Shown piece after piece: positions 1 through 10,568 of a stretch of 64,000 nucleotides of DNA. The stretch spans positions 56,048,386 through 56,112,385 of the forward strand of contig CM055099.1 in the NCBI GenBank assembly GCA_029204225.1. The letters run 5' to 3'. Both the position numbers and the translations under genes were made by a program. Each line of letters begins with the position of its first letter. The first letter of the stretch is position 1. The stretch is from Diphasiastrum complanatum. Lineage: Eukaryota; Streptophyta; Lycopodiopsida; Lycopodiales; Lycopodiaceae. The notes below the pieces were generated by a model. The model searched no databases. It saw only the letters and a program-made list of their open reading frames with translations, and was not told the DNA's origin.

Positions 1-281
1 TGTTGGATTTATTTCTAAAGAGTAAGAATGAAGTCCTTGATGTTTTTATCAAGTTCAAGAGTTCTATGGAGAGTCAATTCAACATGAAGATCAAGTGCTT
101 GAAGTTGGCAAATGGAGATGAAAACCTATCAACAAAGTTTAAAGAATTTTGTGTGGCACATGGGATCAAGAGGGAGCTTTCAAACTCAAACGTTCCACAT
201 GGAGTGGAAGAGAGGAAGAGAAAACTTTGTGAAAGTGCTAAAGCCATGAGCATGAATGCAAATCTTCCTAAGTCCTTTTGA
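1..281 (+). pseudogene. Ty1/copia integrase core fragment, cut by the left edge
   Basis: The frame is open from base 3 to the stop at 281 and has no credible start, so it continues from outside the window. It resembles the second half of a copia integrase: a stretch like 'FLKSKNEVLDVFIKFK', then 'KIKCLKLANGD' where intact elements have a conserved SDNGGE, then 'FCVAHGIKRELS', then 'HGVEERKRKL' in place of the NGVAERKNRTL block that carries the catalytic Glu. The catalytic Asp block is degraded, so this is a fossil. Similar residues are seen directly; the family assignment rests on known copia integrase motifs. Confidence 0.75.
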
Positions 282-717
282 GGTGAAGCTTTGATGTGTG
301 CTAACTTTGTTTGTAATAGGTGGTCAAATGAAGACTTGTATTATCACCAATGGGAACACAAGTAAGCAAAACAAGATGACACAAAAAGTGTTTCTATTAA
401 TTCAATAGCTTGTACAAGTGTTGTTGAAGGCACTCATCCACTAAAAGTGGTGGGCCTATGCTTTAATATACTTATGGGACTAAGTCCAAGCTTAATGCTT
501 ATTAACTTGTGCACTTACAATAACTTAGAATAAAACTTAACTTGAACTTAGGAGTTAACTTAACTTAGGAACTATATCTTAAACTTAGACTTTCTAAGTT
601 GAACCATTACAAATGATTGTTCATAATAATTAAACTTAGATAGTAAAGGTCTAAGTCTAAGGTTTTCCTGACCTGAATTTACTTGTGGACTTACAAAACA
701 CATGCCACAATAAATTC
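282..717. other. No gene seen; AACTTAG-rich spacer
   Basis: AT-rich spacer between two copia fragments. Variants of AACTTAG recur from about 525 to 660. No coding frame with family similarity was recognised. Confidence 0.5.
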
Positions 718-1035
718 TTATGTTGGGCTAACATAAGGGACAACATTGGCCTCCATGACATGAAGCTCCACCAAAAGCCTTTTTAGCCACAAAACCCCCT
801 TTGTTGTTGATGTTAAAGCTTTGTACTCAGAATTAGTTGAAGATAGTGATATAGTGGCTTGCCTTTTGGAAAGCCAAGACACCACTCCATCACAAATGAA
901 GGTTGAAAATGCACTAACAGATTTTATATCCACTTTGTCACCTACAAAATCTGAATCCGAGTAGTCTCTTAAGACAAGATTACCTCTGAAAAGACCACTA
1001 GAGACAACCCCTAAGATGAGAATAAGAAAACACAA
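718..1035 (-). pseudogene. Ty1/copia RNase H fragment
   Basis: Minus-strand frame with the copia RNase H signature 'YSDSDFVGDKVDIKS' (normally YSDSDWAGD..DRKS), followed by 'VSWLSKRQATISLSSTNSEY' and 'WLKRLLVEL'. The order and spacing fit the C-terminal RNase H of a copia polyprotein. The similarity covers about residues 20-90 of the frame, and the N-terminal part is unrelated sequence. It lies in the opposite orientation to the integrase fragment at 1-281, so the two are probably not one element. Confidence 0.8.
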
Positions 1036-1270
1036 GAGAGACTATGGAGCAAAACCACCCAACCAATCCTAGATCCCTCCTAGAGAATCCTCCTAGATCT
1101 AGCCCCCAAGCCATGCCATGTGATAGCAAGAGGAGGAGAGCTCTACAGGTAACCTAGACCAAGTCATTGACGGAATAATCACTTCCTCAATATATAGAGA
1201 GTAGGATCCTGTGCATGAGCATATGCAATCCCCATGCAGGTCAACTATAAATAGGTCACAGCTCTTCATG
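1036..1270. other. Flank of the deleted copia element, no gene seen
   Basis: Contains repeats of CCTAGATC and a TATA-like 'ACTATAAATAGG' near 1245. It was contiguous with the sequence at 4119 before the 1276-4113 element inserted. Origin not recognised; the TATA-like box suggests an old LTR. Confidence 0.35.
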
Positions 1271-1275
1271 CATAC
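1271..1275. other. Target-site duplication CATAC (left copy)
   Basis: Five bases immediately left of the 3' LTR; identical bases follow the other LTR at 4114-4118. Confidence 0.88.
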
Positions 1276-2451
1276 TGTTGGAGAAAGAGGGTGTTTCATG
1301 TGTGAGAAACGAAAATAGTTCGAAAAGAAAATGAACACGAAAAAGAAATGAAACACGAACGAGAAATGAACTCGAACGGAAAGTGTTTGTGCGCAGCGAA
1401 ATGAGCTATATGACTCTTTCCCTAAGCATGACTATGCCTATCAGAGACAAACAGGACGTTAGTGATAGAAATCACGGTCGTTCCGATTACATAGCCAAAC
1501 ATTAATTGAACACCAGAAGAATAACCTTTCGCGAATAGCTAGACAAATTATTTGTCGTGAATGATTCACGAAGAGAGAGGTTGAGCTCAACTGATAATCA
1601 ATTGCGAATGATTTGCGAAAGACAAGACTAAATATTAGTCGTCTATGGACTGATTACCAAATTGAGCAACTAGAAAAGTCAGACAGAATGAAAACAAGCA
1701 TAGCAATACTGACGCAAATCTGAACGCAGAAAAAAGAACTGTTATCAGATTAAGTATATCAAATATACATGTCAATAAAGCGGTAGAGAACAAGACAATA
1801 GTGGATGAAACCTTGTGCTCTACAAAGCTAATTCAATCTGTAAAGGAATGAAACCTATTATTGACAATAAAGAATCAATGCACAAGGCATCTACTTCGTC
1901 TATCTCTTATAAGCTTCTGATGCTAAATTTACACACACTTGATCTTCAATCTCTTGATCAACAATCAACTAATTTACTTATCCAACAATCAATATGAATA
2001 CGTAAATGGTATTTAGTATATATACACAATGTTACAGGTGTGCAGATGAAGAAAGTACATTGTGGATGTGCTGTCTGTAGGAGATCATGGGTGGCTGCAG
2101 TTGTTGTCAAGTCTGTTAGCGCAGTTGCATGGGGAGAGCGTGAAAAGGGTGCAACATCAGCTATTGTTGAAGTGAACGTTGGTGAAGATGCGAAAAAATG
2201 CGTCACTCTGACGAAATGCCTTATGATTTGATTTATAGGGTGCCTTTGCTTCTTAGGCACCTTTGGCATTTTGGAAGGCAGTGTCGCCTTTTTTTTGCCT
2301 GTCACAAAAACACAGTGTCGCGTTTTGTTTTCTTCGTCTGTGAGAATTTACATGTAAATATGCAGACTGCACGACAACGTGAGTTAAAATACAACATGAA
2401 TGGAGGCAGATTAAAATGGGATTTAGGAGAGTAGAGGAAATAAATCCAACA
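1276..2451 (-). repeat. 3' LTR of the deleted copia element
   Basis: 1,176 bp, TGTTGG...CCAACA ends. Aligns along its length with 2929-4113 with scattered substitutions. It is rich in CGAA/TTCG words, including TTCGCGAA-type palindromes near 1535 and 1605. An 'ATATATACAC' stretch near 2015 is TATA-like. Confidence 0.9.
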
Positions 2452-2460
2452 CCCCCCCTT
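2452..2460 (-). other. Polypurine tract of the deleted copia element
   Basis: On the minus strand AAGGGGGGG directly precedes the TGTTGG of the 3' LTR, the usual priming site for plus-strand DNA synthesis. Confidence 0.85.
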
Positions 2461-2720
2461 AATCTAGATCCGTGAATGCCTTAATCTTCAGATTAAACAA
2501 TGCACAAAATTTATTGTGTGCATTAACACTGAGTGCTTTCGTGAATATGTTTGCAACCATGTCTTGCGTTCTGAAGTACGTTAAGCTTACCTCCTTGTTG
2601 AGAACCTTGCCCCTGATGTAGTGATATCTGATTTCAATGTGCTTACTCCTAGAGTGAAATCTAGGGTTGGCTGATAAGGCAATAGCACAGTTTTCATCTT
2701 AGATTTCCACAGATGGTAAT
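2461..2720 (-). pseudogene. Ty1/copia RNase H C-terminus remnant
   Basis: Reading the minus strand gives 'HSRSKHIEIRYHYIRGK', then 'DMVANIFTKALS', the usual C-terminal block of copia polyproteins (KHIDIRYHFIR ... ADIFTKPL). It lies directly before the polypurine tract, where that domain belongs. Everything upstream (gag, protease, integrase, reverse transcriptase and the rest of RNase H) is missing. About 200 bp of untranslated leader up to the primer site follow. Confidence 0.85.
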
Positions 2721-2915
2721 TGGCTCCATCAAGCTTGTCCATGATGGGACTGGCTTCCCTTGGGAATCCATGTGGAAGAGTTAGTCTGAGTGATAGGAGA
2801 AACTATCAGTGACTTAAGTATGAAAATATGATACTGAAAATACAGAACAAGAAGACAATTACTCTATCGGCTAGTAGAGTCTTGTATTGTGGAAGCTTAT
2901 CAGGCTACGAAAATA

Positions 2916-2928
2916 TGCTCTGATACGA
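2916..2928 (-). other. Primer-binding site, initiator-Met tRNA type
   Basis: The minus strand reads TCGTATCAGAGCA, one mismatch from TGGTATCAGAGCA, and directly abuts the end of the 5' LTR. Confidence 0.85.
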
Positions 2929-4113
2929 TGTTAAAAAAAGAGGGTGTTTCGTGTGTGAAAAATGAAAATATCTCGAAAAGAAAACGAACACAAAAAAGAA
3001 ACGAAACACGAACGAGAAACGAACTCGAACAGAAAGTGTTCGTGCACAGCAGAATGAGCTATATGACTCTTTACCTAAGCATGACTACGCCTATCAGAGA
3101 CGAACAGGGCGTTAGTGATAAAAATCACGGCCGTTCTAATTACGTAGCCAAACGTTAATTGAACACCAGAAAAATAACCTTTCGCCAATAGCTAGACAAA
3201 TTATTTGTTGCAAATGATTCGCGAAGAGAGAGACTGAGCTCGACTGATAATCAGTCGCGAATGATTCGCGAAAGACAAGACTAAATATTAGTCGTCTACG
3301 GACTGATTACCAAATTGAGCAACTAGAAAAGTCAAACAGAATGAAAACAAGCATAGCAATATTGACGCAAATTTGGACGCAGAACAAAGAGCTGTTATTA
3401 GATTAAGTATATCAAATATACATGTCAATAATGCAGTAGAGCACAAGACAATAGTAGACGAAACCATGTGCTCTACAAAGCTAATTCAATCTGTAAAAGA
3501 ATGAAACCTATTATTGAAAATAAAGAATCAATGCACAAGGCATCTACTTCGTCTATCTCTGATAAGCTTCTGATACTAAATTTACACACACTTGATCTTC
3601 AATCTCTTAATCAACAATCAACTGATTTATTGATCCAACAATCAATCTGAATATGCAAATGGTATTCAGTATATATACACAATGTTATAGGTGTGTATAT
3701 GAAGAAAGTTCAGAGTGGATGTGCTGTTTGTAGGAGATCGTGGGTGGCTGCAGTTGTTGTCAAGTCTATTAGCACAGTTGTATGGGGAGAGCGTGAAAAG
3801 GGTGCAACCTCAGCTTTTGCTGAAGTGAACGTTGGTGAAGATGCGTCACTTTGACGAAATGCCTTAGGATTTGATTTACAGGGTGCCTTTGCTTTTTAGG
3901 CACCTTTGGTATTTTGTAAGGCAGTGTCGTCTTTTGTTTTGCCTGTCACAAAAACACATGTAAAAACACAGTGTTTCATTTTGTTCGCCTTTTCTTTATC
4001 TATGAGAATTTACATGTAAATATGCAGGCTACGCGACAACATGAGTAAAAATGCAACATGAATGGAGGCAGATTAAAATGGGATTTAGGAGAGTAGAGGA
4101 AATAAAGACAACA
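2929..4113 (-). repeat. 5' LTR of the deleted copia element
   Basis: 1,185 bp copy of the LTR at 1276-2451, with the same terminal bases and followed by the CATAC duplication. It carries the near-perfect pair TCGCGAATGATTCGCGAA at about 3254-3271. Confidence 0.9.
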
Positions 4114-4118
4114 CATAC
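4114..4118. other. Target-site duplication CATAC (right copy)
   Basis: Matches 1271-1275 exactly. Confidence 0.88.
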
Positions 4119-4910
4119 CTCCTGGCTATAACAGTCACACGTACATGCATTACTCCATATGTCTCAATTAGAGTGTCTGGGTCCTCTCAAGCTTATTAGT
4201 CACCAACAGGCCTCAACATGAAATAAAATCTAGGTGTGACCAATAAACTCGAACACTGGAGGGCCGGTTTACCATATTAGAACTATTCCAGGTCCTTAAT
4301 CGAATATGGCCATAATAACTTCTCTGAGAAAATGAAGTTGAACCTCTATATATTTGTTTCTTATGTGAGTTCGTCGGTTCAATGACAGAGCTACACAGCT
4401 CTGATTGTCATGCTGGAGTATAGTTGGACTAAACTGTGGGAATCTCAGATCCTGTATAGTCTTCTAAGTGCTTTGGGCGGTTTTATTGCTGGTTCATCAA
4501 GAACATTACGCACTCCAAATCTGGTCGGATCCATATGATTTAGAATCTGCTCATCAGTATGTTCTGCATTGTCATCATAAGTCAAGGATGACTCACAGGT
4601 TTGAGGTCATCTTCAATCGGATTTGGTATAGGTTCTGTTGATATCCAAGTTACATTTAGCACACTCAATGGAAAAGTGATCGGCGTATCTAAGGTTCGAT
4701 CCAATAATGAAATCTCGTTCAAATCTGACTGATTTTCTTGTTGACACATATATAATGATGTACAATCAATCGTTGCAAGAGCGTCATTCTAGTTGATAGT
4801 ATCCATTTGAGAATCATAATGAATTCCCAAATTTTTCTCTGGTTGGTCACAAGTATGATCCGCTGTTGATGAATCATCATCCTCTTTTTGAACCACTGGA
4901 GCTCGTAACG
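4119..4910 (-). repeat. Region expected to hold the 3' LTR of gypsy element 1; boundary unresolved
   Basis: The last bases (about 4896-4909) read GTTACGAGCTCC on the minus strand, matching the start of the proposed 5' LTR (TGTTACGAGCTCG, minus strand of 10914-10925). They directly follow the polypurine tract, so a 3' LTR starts here. Beyond about 20 bp the two copies no longer align by eye, so its length is unknown. No gene is recognised in this stretch. Confidence 0.45.
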
Positions 4911-4921
4911 CTCCCTCCCTC
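4911..4921 (-). other. Polypurine tract of gypsy element 1
   Basis: The minus strand reads GAGGGAGGGAG between the polyprotein stop (4922-4924) and the start of the 3' LTR. Confidence 0.7.
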
Positions 4922-5326
4922 TTAAAAACCGTCTTGGTCCTCTAAGAAAAAGTCTGGAAAAATCTTGCGAAGGACGCTGCCTCTTTCCCAAGTGGCATTC
5001 TCAATAGGCTGATCATTCCACTTGACCAGATATTCTCGGTATAGAGTATGATGAGTTTGTGTCTCTCTACTATCTAGAATCTCCTCTGGCTCATGTGGAG
5101 GTTGTTGAGGATCCAATGGGAGAACTAGAACATTGTCCCCTACCAGATTTTTTGATCTGGCTAAGGCTTTTCGTAACTGACTTACATGAAAGACTGGAAA
5201 AACCTTACTATTGTGTGGGAGTTCTAGTTCATGGGTGACCTCGTCTAGTCTCCTATTGATAATAAAGGGACCACAATACCTTGGAGGCAACTTAGCACAC
5301 TCCTGATTTGAGGGTTTTAGAGTCAA
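4922..5326 (-). pseudogene. Gypsy 1 integrase C-terminus and chromodomain
   Basis: Open frame of 134 codons. The first half is the SH3-like integrase tail ('PPRYCGPFIINRRLDEVTHE', 'VFPVFHVSQLRKAL'). The second half is a chromodomain with 'YLVKWNDQPIENATWE' and ends 'FPDFFLEDQDGF' before TAA. In chromoviruses this domain steers integration to particular chromatin. The aromatic residues of the Y..KW and TWE blocks are kept. A frame break near 5300 separates it from the integrase core. Confidence 0.88.
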
Positions 5327-6240
5327 CTGAGACTCTCAAGTAGACTTTCTCACCAGCAGAAAACTGCACATCCCGTCTGTGTGGATCTACATAATGTTTG
5401 GCTCGGTCTTGGGACTGCCTAGTGCTACACTTAACATATTCTATCATCTGGTTTAGGTCTTCTAAAAAGTTTATGGTTGTTTCAACTTTTTCTTGTTTAA
5501 ACCCTATAGTTGTGGGTGAGCGTGGCTGAAAACCGTACATCAGCATAAATGGGCTGCATCTCGTAGTTGAATGTTTGGTACTGTTGCAAGAAAACTCTAA
5601 TATTGAGATATACTCCTCCCAATTAGTATGCTTCTTGCTGACGTATGCACGAAGCATATCCTCCAACACCTGATTTACCCTCTCTGTTTGATTGTCCGTC
5701 TGTGGATGGTCAGTGGTACTCATATTAAGTTTAGTATGGAGATGATGGAATACTGCCCTCCAAAATTTTCCATTAAACTTACTGTCCCAGTCGCTGCTTA
5801 TGCCGGAAGGTAGACCTTACAATTTAAATAGCCCATCTACAAACAACCTCGCTAACTCTGGAGCTCTAACGGTTTTTTTGGTCGGAATAAAATGAGCCAT
5901 TTTGGTTAGACGGTCAACTGTGACCCATATAGCGTCATTACCCTTTTGGGTTTTAGACAGGCCTACTATAAAATCCATGGAGATACTCTCCCAATTACCA
6001 GCTGGTATTTCTAAGGGCTGCAACAACCCTCCTGTCTTTAAATGCTCTACTTTATTTATTTGACATTTCTGTCAACTGATTACAGACTGTTGGACGTCCT
6101 TTTTCATACTGGGCCAGAAAAATTGCCTATAAAGAAGCTCATAGGTCTTCTGTATGCCTAGGTGTCCCACACTAGGATTGTCATGACACTCATATAGGAC
6201 CTACTGCGTATAATCCTCTGAATTGGGGACACATACTCTA
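5292..6240 (-). pseudogene. Gypsy 1 integrase core, broken
   Basis: Minus-strand pieces give a degraded HHCC finger (about 6030-6240), then 'GNWESISMDFIVGL' and 'WVTVDRLTKMAHFIPT' (first catalytic Asp block, 5817-6026). After a break follow 'STTDHPQTDNQTERVNQ' (second Asp and Glu neighbourhood; the usual Gly is Asn) and 'HSTTRCSPFMLMYGFQPRSP'. At least one stop and one frameshift separate the halves around 5720-5820. Not functional. Confidence 0.87.
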
Positions 6241-6281
6241 TCTCTATAGAGCAAGTACTCAACCTGAATGGTATATTGTTT

Positions 6282-6572
6282 TCATTTGAATCCTTGAGTC
6301 AACTGACCCTCAACCATTGGGGTCTGCTTGGGTAATACAGGCTCAGAATCCTCAATTTCATCATACGTATACTCGGACTTATCATCATCCTCAATGGAAG
6401 CTGCCGTATTCTTGGATGAATTGGCACCAGCCCTGGGAACTGGTTCTGGAGTCTGTAGCTGTCTACTCTGGACTGAGTTCCAGATAGTAGAGAAGAATGC
6501 ATCATGCTGGCACTTCCCTTTGAGCAACTCATTACAAATCTGAGTAAAACTCAGCTCATTTATCATAGGCAT
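6282..6572 (-). pseudogene. Gypsy 1 RNase H-integrase linker
   Basis: Frame of 96 codons running on from the RNase H tail. It has no recognised domain and an acidic stretch 'IEDDDKSEYTYDEIEDSE'. Position and composition fit the variable linker between RNase H and integrase. It is out of frame with its neighbours. Confidence 0.5.
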
Positions 6573-7096
6573 TTTGCTAAGGGCATCGCTACTGTATTGA
6601 ATTTCCCCCGTCTATATCTGATAGACATATCAAACTCTTGCATCAACTCTGTCCAACGAGCTTTCCAACCTCTAAGCTCAGGTTGATTACAAAGGTATCT
6701 GAGACTTTCATAGTCTATCAGGACCTCAAAGTTGGCACCATACAAATAATGTCTCCAAGTCTTAGCATGGACTATAGAAAAGAGTTCCTTTTCATAGGCA
6801 CTATACCTAGTCTGAACTAGCTCGAGTTTTTTACTCTCGAACGCAACTGGTCGTCCACCCTGAGTTAGCACAGCACTGACTGCAAAGTTGCTAGCATCTG
6901 TTTCGACCACAAATGGCTGATTGGGATCGACGACTTTTAAAACTGGTGCTGTAGCTAAGGCTATTTTGAGAGCATCAAAGCTCTCCTGCTGTGCGGACTC
7001 CCAAATGAACTCCTTTCCCTTTCCCTTAAGAAAATTTGTCATGGGAACTGCTATCTGAACATATTCCTTGACAAATCGTCTGTAATATCCTACCAA
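6563..7096 (-). pseudogene. Gypsy 1 RNase H domain
   Basis: Begins with the connection segment 'GYYRRFVKEY', then 'FVVETDASNFAVSAVLTQ' (catalytic Asp of DAS), 'VAFESKKLELVQTRYSAYEKELFSIVHA', 'WRHYLYGANFEVLIDYESLRYL' (normally TDH.SL, here IDYESL) and 'RWTELMQEFDMSIRYRRGKFN'. The order matches gypsy RNase H. The end 'TVAMPLAKCL' shows decay of the usual VADALSR block. Confidence 0.88.
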
Positions 7097-8070
7097 ACCA
7101 AGAAAGATCTGAAGTTCTAAAATATTTTAAGGTCTTGGCCAACTGAGTATGGCTTTAACCTTATTCGAGTCCATTTTAATCCCATCTGACGAGATAATGT
7201 GACCCAAATATGCTACTTCTTCTACGAAGAATTCACACTTGGATTTTTTAGCAAAAATCTTATGCTTTCTGAGCAGTTGAAACACCTTTCTAAGGTGTTT
7301 TAGATGCTCCTTCCTCATTTTGTTGTAGACGAGGATGTCATCTAAAAATACGACTACAAATTTACCCAAGTATGGTTTGAGGACACTGTTCATCAAGGTC
7401 ATAAAGGTAGCTGGAGCATTTGTGAGCCCAAATGGCATCACCTTAAACTCATAATGATCGTGACAAGTCCTAAAAGCTGTTTTTTGGACATCTTATGATT
7501 TTATATGGACTTGATGATATCCTGATCTGAGGTCTATTTTACTGAAAACTTAGCCCCATCGAGTTAATCAAACAACTCGTCTGCCCGAGGCATAGGGTAC
7601 TTATTCTTAATTGTGACTTTATTGAGGGCTCTGTAATCTACGCAAAGACACATAGACCCCTCCTTCTTTTTAACCAATAGGACTGGTGAGGCCCATGGTG
7701 AACTACTAGTCTGAATCTGGCCTTTCCCAAGATAATCTGTTAACTGCCTAGTTATTTCTTCATCCTCTGTTCGGCTGACTCGATACAGAGGTTTAGAAAT
7801 AGGTGCTGTATTTGGTACTAGGTTTATTACATGATCTACCTCTCTGCTAGGTGGCAAACGATGTGGCAAATCTTAAGGAAAAACATCTTTAAATTTAGAC
7901 AATAAAGTTTCTAATTTACTGATTTTCTGCTGTATAGAACTAGAAATAGAAACTTCAGGAATAAACTGAAAGTCACATAAGAATACCTGATGGTCATCGT
8001 CTTCGATTAGCTGACAGAGCTCTAAACTGCAGACCATAGGGCTATTGGGAACATCATGCTCCCCATGCAA
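7097..8070 (-). pseudogene. Gypsy 1 reverse transcriptase, broken into three frames
   Basis: From upstream: a linker ending 'LLSKFKDVFP' (7873-8070); then '[13 protein letters not shown]', '[27 protein letters not shown]' and '[20 protein letters not shown]' (7564-7869); a gap with frameshifts; then '[20 protein letters not shown]' and the catalytic '[12 protein letters not shown]' box (7127-7441) and '[16 protein letters not shown]'. The FLDD aspartates remain but the palm is interrupted around 7442-7563, so no active enzyme is encoded. Confidence 0.9.
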
Positions 8071-8560
8071 CTAGATCTCTCGGCCTTTATGCTGAAAGTT
8101 GAGGGTGTTCTCCTGATAATTTAAGTGGAGGAAAGGTCCTAAACTGTAGAGCCAATCTCTCCCGAGAACAATGTCTGTGCGATCCAGGTGCATTCTCTGA
8201 AAGTTTATTTCATCTTGGTACCCCTGAATACCAAGACTCAAGCTACTTACCATAGTTTTCCAGATTTTCTTATCTTCACCCTTAGCTAGTGACACTATGT
8301 ACCTGTGTTGACTAGGTACTTCTGGTAGTTTAAGCTTTTTAACCAGGGTGTAGTTGATGAAATTATGGGTTACCCCATCATCAACCATAACTCTTACTGA
8401 CTGGTTACCAACTTTCCCATGCATACGTACTAGGTCATGCGGCCCAAAGCTGAAGGGTCTTGGTAGCATTACAGAGTTTAGCTGGCAACAATGTTCATGA
8501 TTTTCATGATACACTTTGATCTCGGAAGCTGCCGAGTCACTAGGAAAACTTACAGTCTGA
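8071..8560 (-). pseudogene. Gypsy 1 retropepsin-like protease
   Basis: The minus-strand frame carries 'VRVMVDDGVTHNFINYTL', the retropepsin site of plant gypsy elements. The usual D-S-G triad reads D-D-G, which would remove the conserved hydroxyl beside the catalytic Asp. Downstream 'DIVLGRDWLYSLGPFLHLNY' matches the flap and C-terminal part of this protease family. The same open frame continues upstream into the knuckle region in a shifted frame. Confidence 0.82.
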
Positions 8561-9613
8561 ACAAGATGAAACGTTTTTATCTTTCTTAGTGAAAGGCCCC
8601 TTGGGACACTGTCTGATTGTGTGTCCCTTGCCCATACACACAAAGCACAAACGTTCTTGTTTGGCTTTCTCAAAATCTTCTGATTTTAAGGGCTGTATGA
8701 GTGAAGGGCGTTTCTAAGGAGTTTCACCTTTAATTTTATCTTCTTTCTTTCTTTTTAAATTTTTTTTTTTAAATTGAAAGTCTTTCTGAGGAGGCTGCTC
8801 AGAAAGGGGCTGTTGTCTCACCCTCTTCCTACCCATTGAATCATCATAGATTTGAGCATATTCGAGAGCTTGCTCAAGGGTAGTAGGTGAGTTTCTCTGG
8901 ACCTCTATTTTATATTCATCTTTGAGACCTCAAACAAACCCTCTGATTTTCTAATAATTATCCATATTTTTAATTTTTAAAATTGCTTCTCAGTACTACG
9001 AGATATATTGGATTAGGGACTTGTCTATTAATGTTCTTTCCCAGGCTTCCTAGGCTTTATCAAGTTCATTTTCCGGTACGAATTCTCTTAGGAAGGCTTC
9101 TTCAAAGGCCTTCCATGATCAGGGAGTCTGCCCAGTCTCCTGGATATTTAACCACCACTTATAGGCCATGGGCCCTAAGGAAAGACTGGCCTCAATTGCT
9201 TGCAAATGGTTAGGGGTCTGTTTAAGAGCATGAATGTTCTTCCATTTGTTGAGGAAGGTTTGTAGAATATTTGCGTTTCTATCCTTCTTTTTCCCAATAA
9301 AAGTAGGAGGCTTTAAATCTTTAAAGACACTGGGGTGAGATCGTAGAGTCTCACCCGAAACTGATGGAAGTGGAGAAGGGGAAAACTGAAAAGTGGAAGG
9401 AAGGCTTCCTTTCATGGAACTCAAAATCAAGCCTTTGAGTTTAGCGAACGAGTCATTTACACTGGACTTGAAATTGGCTAATGCCAACTTTAGTTCATCC
9501 ACTTCTGTTACCAAGTGGAGAACTTGCTCCTTGGTAACCAATTCGTTGAGTTCTTCGGTGAACTGTTCTTGTTCTTCCATGTCCATAGGTTCTTTCCCTC
9601 TACTGTAAGCCAA
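8561..9613 (-). pseudogene. Gypsy 1 gag with zinc knuckle
   Basis: The frame starts at 9613 ('MAYSRGKEPMDMEEQEQFTE') and runs 164 codons through a coiled-coil-like Glu/Leu-rich part and a retrotransposon gag domain ('PPTFIGKKKDRNANILQTFL', 'SLGPMAYKWWLNIQ'), ending in a stop at 9119-9121. Similarity continues past that stop ('FEEAFLREFVPENELDKAWE'). A zinc knuckle C-x2-C-x4-H-x4-C (CFVCMGKGHTIRQC) lies at about 8600-8660 in another frame. Gag would form the particle; here it is broken. Confidence 0.8.
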
Positions 9614-10554
9614 GGCTTCTATTTTAAGTTCGTCGATGCCTCTCTCCGTTGATCAGGTCTCTGAGGAGTGGTCATTTTCAGAACTGAAAGAGAGGTACCT
9701 TAACTTCTTAAAAAAAAAAAAGTCAAAAAGACTAATTTACAACTGTACAAGGGAAGAGAAAGATGACTTAATTGTTTCTGAGGACTGTACTTCCAAAGAA
9801 AATATGAAGAGGAACCCTCTCAGCTCTTTTACCCAAATTCTCAGACCTACTGTCCCGGAAAATCCCACTTTGTAGCTCCAAAATGGTACCAAAATTTCCG
9901 GTTGCTTGAGTAGAATAGCTCGCTGGCTTGCTAGCAGACCTGTGGCTCTAAGAAGTTTGAATAGAAGACAGAAAAAAGTGCAACAAGATCTGAAATCTTT
10001 TGCTATCCCCCCTCGCTGATCTGATAGCACCCAAATTGGTCCACAAAAACCAAATTTGAAGTCCAAAGGCACTTGCAAATTCTAAAATTTTGAAGGCACC
10101 CTACTCGTTGATCTCTAGTAAGAGAATCTAATGCTCAGACTTCTGAAAAATCTCTGAAAACAAGGGCAAAACTTCACCCTTCCTCTTCTTTGTCCAGCGT
10201 TGGCCCAGGCTAGGAAATTTTAGCTTGAAATCCCCTCAAACTTTCTCGGATTTCTCTGGAAAATCAGAAATAGATTGCTAATTCTACAATGATGGACCTG
10301 CTTGCTGGTTACTACTCTAATTCTGCTCAAAAATAAAATCTCTGAAATCAGCAGTAAACAGTTGCCTTTCCAGCGAGTTACCTGTACAAGGAAGTTGGCT
10401 TCCTACTACTGTAAATTCTCAGTGAAATTCAAAAGTTTGAAGGCTGCACCTACAATGATTCTCCTCCTCTATTCCTCTCTGAGAATCTAAGATATTTTTC
10501 CTATCCTCTGATAGCTTTCTCTACTGCTGCTACTAAACTCCCAAAGATGGAGAT
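9614..10554 (-). other. Gypsy 1 untranslated leader
   Basis: 940 bp between primer site and gag start. It has short A/T runs and no supported coding frame. It fits the leader of a chromovirus. Confidence 0.6.
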
Positions 10555-10567
10555 GGCTTTGATACCA
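10555..10567 (-). other. Gypsy 1 primer-binding site, initiator-Met type
   Basis: The minus strand reads TGGTATCAAAGCC, one mismatch from TGGTATCAGAGCC. One base separates it from the LTR end. Confidence 0.85.
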
Positions 10568-10568
10568 G

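Larger units (their letters stand above)
1276..4113 (-). mobile_element. Internally deleted Ty1/copia LTR element with target-site duplication
   Basis: Two direct repeats of about 1.18 kb (1276-2451 and 2929-4113) flank only 477 bp. The element reads on the minus strand. Its polypurine tract abuts the 3' LTR, an initiator-Met primer site abuts the 5' LTR, and the internal piece encodes only the C-terminal end of RNase H. Both LTRs begin TGTT and end AACA. The 5-bp duplication CATAC is present at 1271-1275 and 4114-4118, so the outer ends are original and the gag-pol deletion happened within the element. It could be mobilised only in trans, if at all. Confidence 0.92.
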
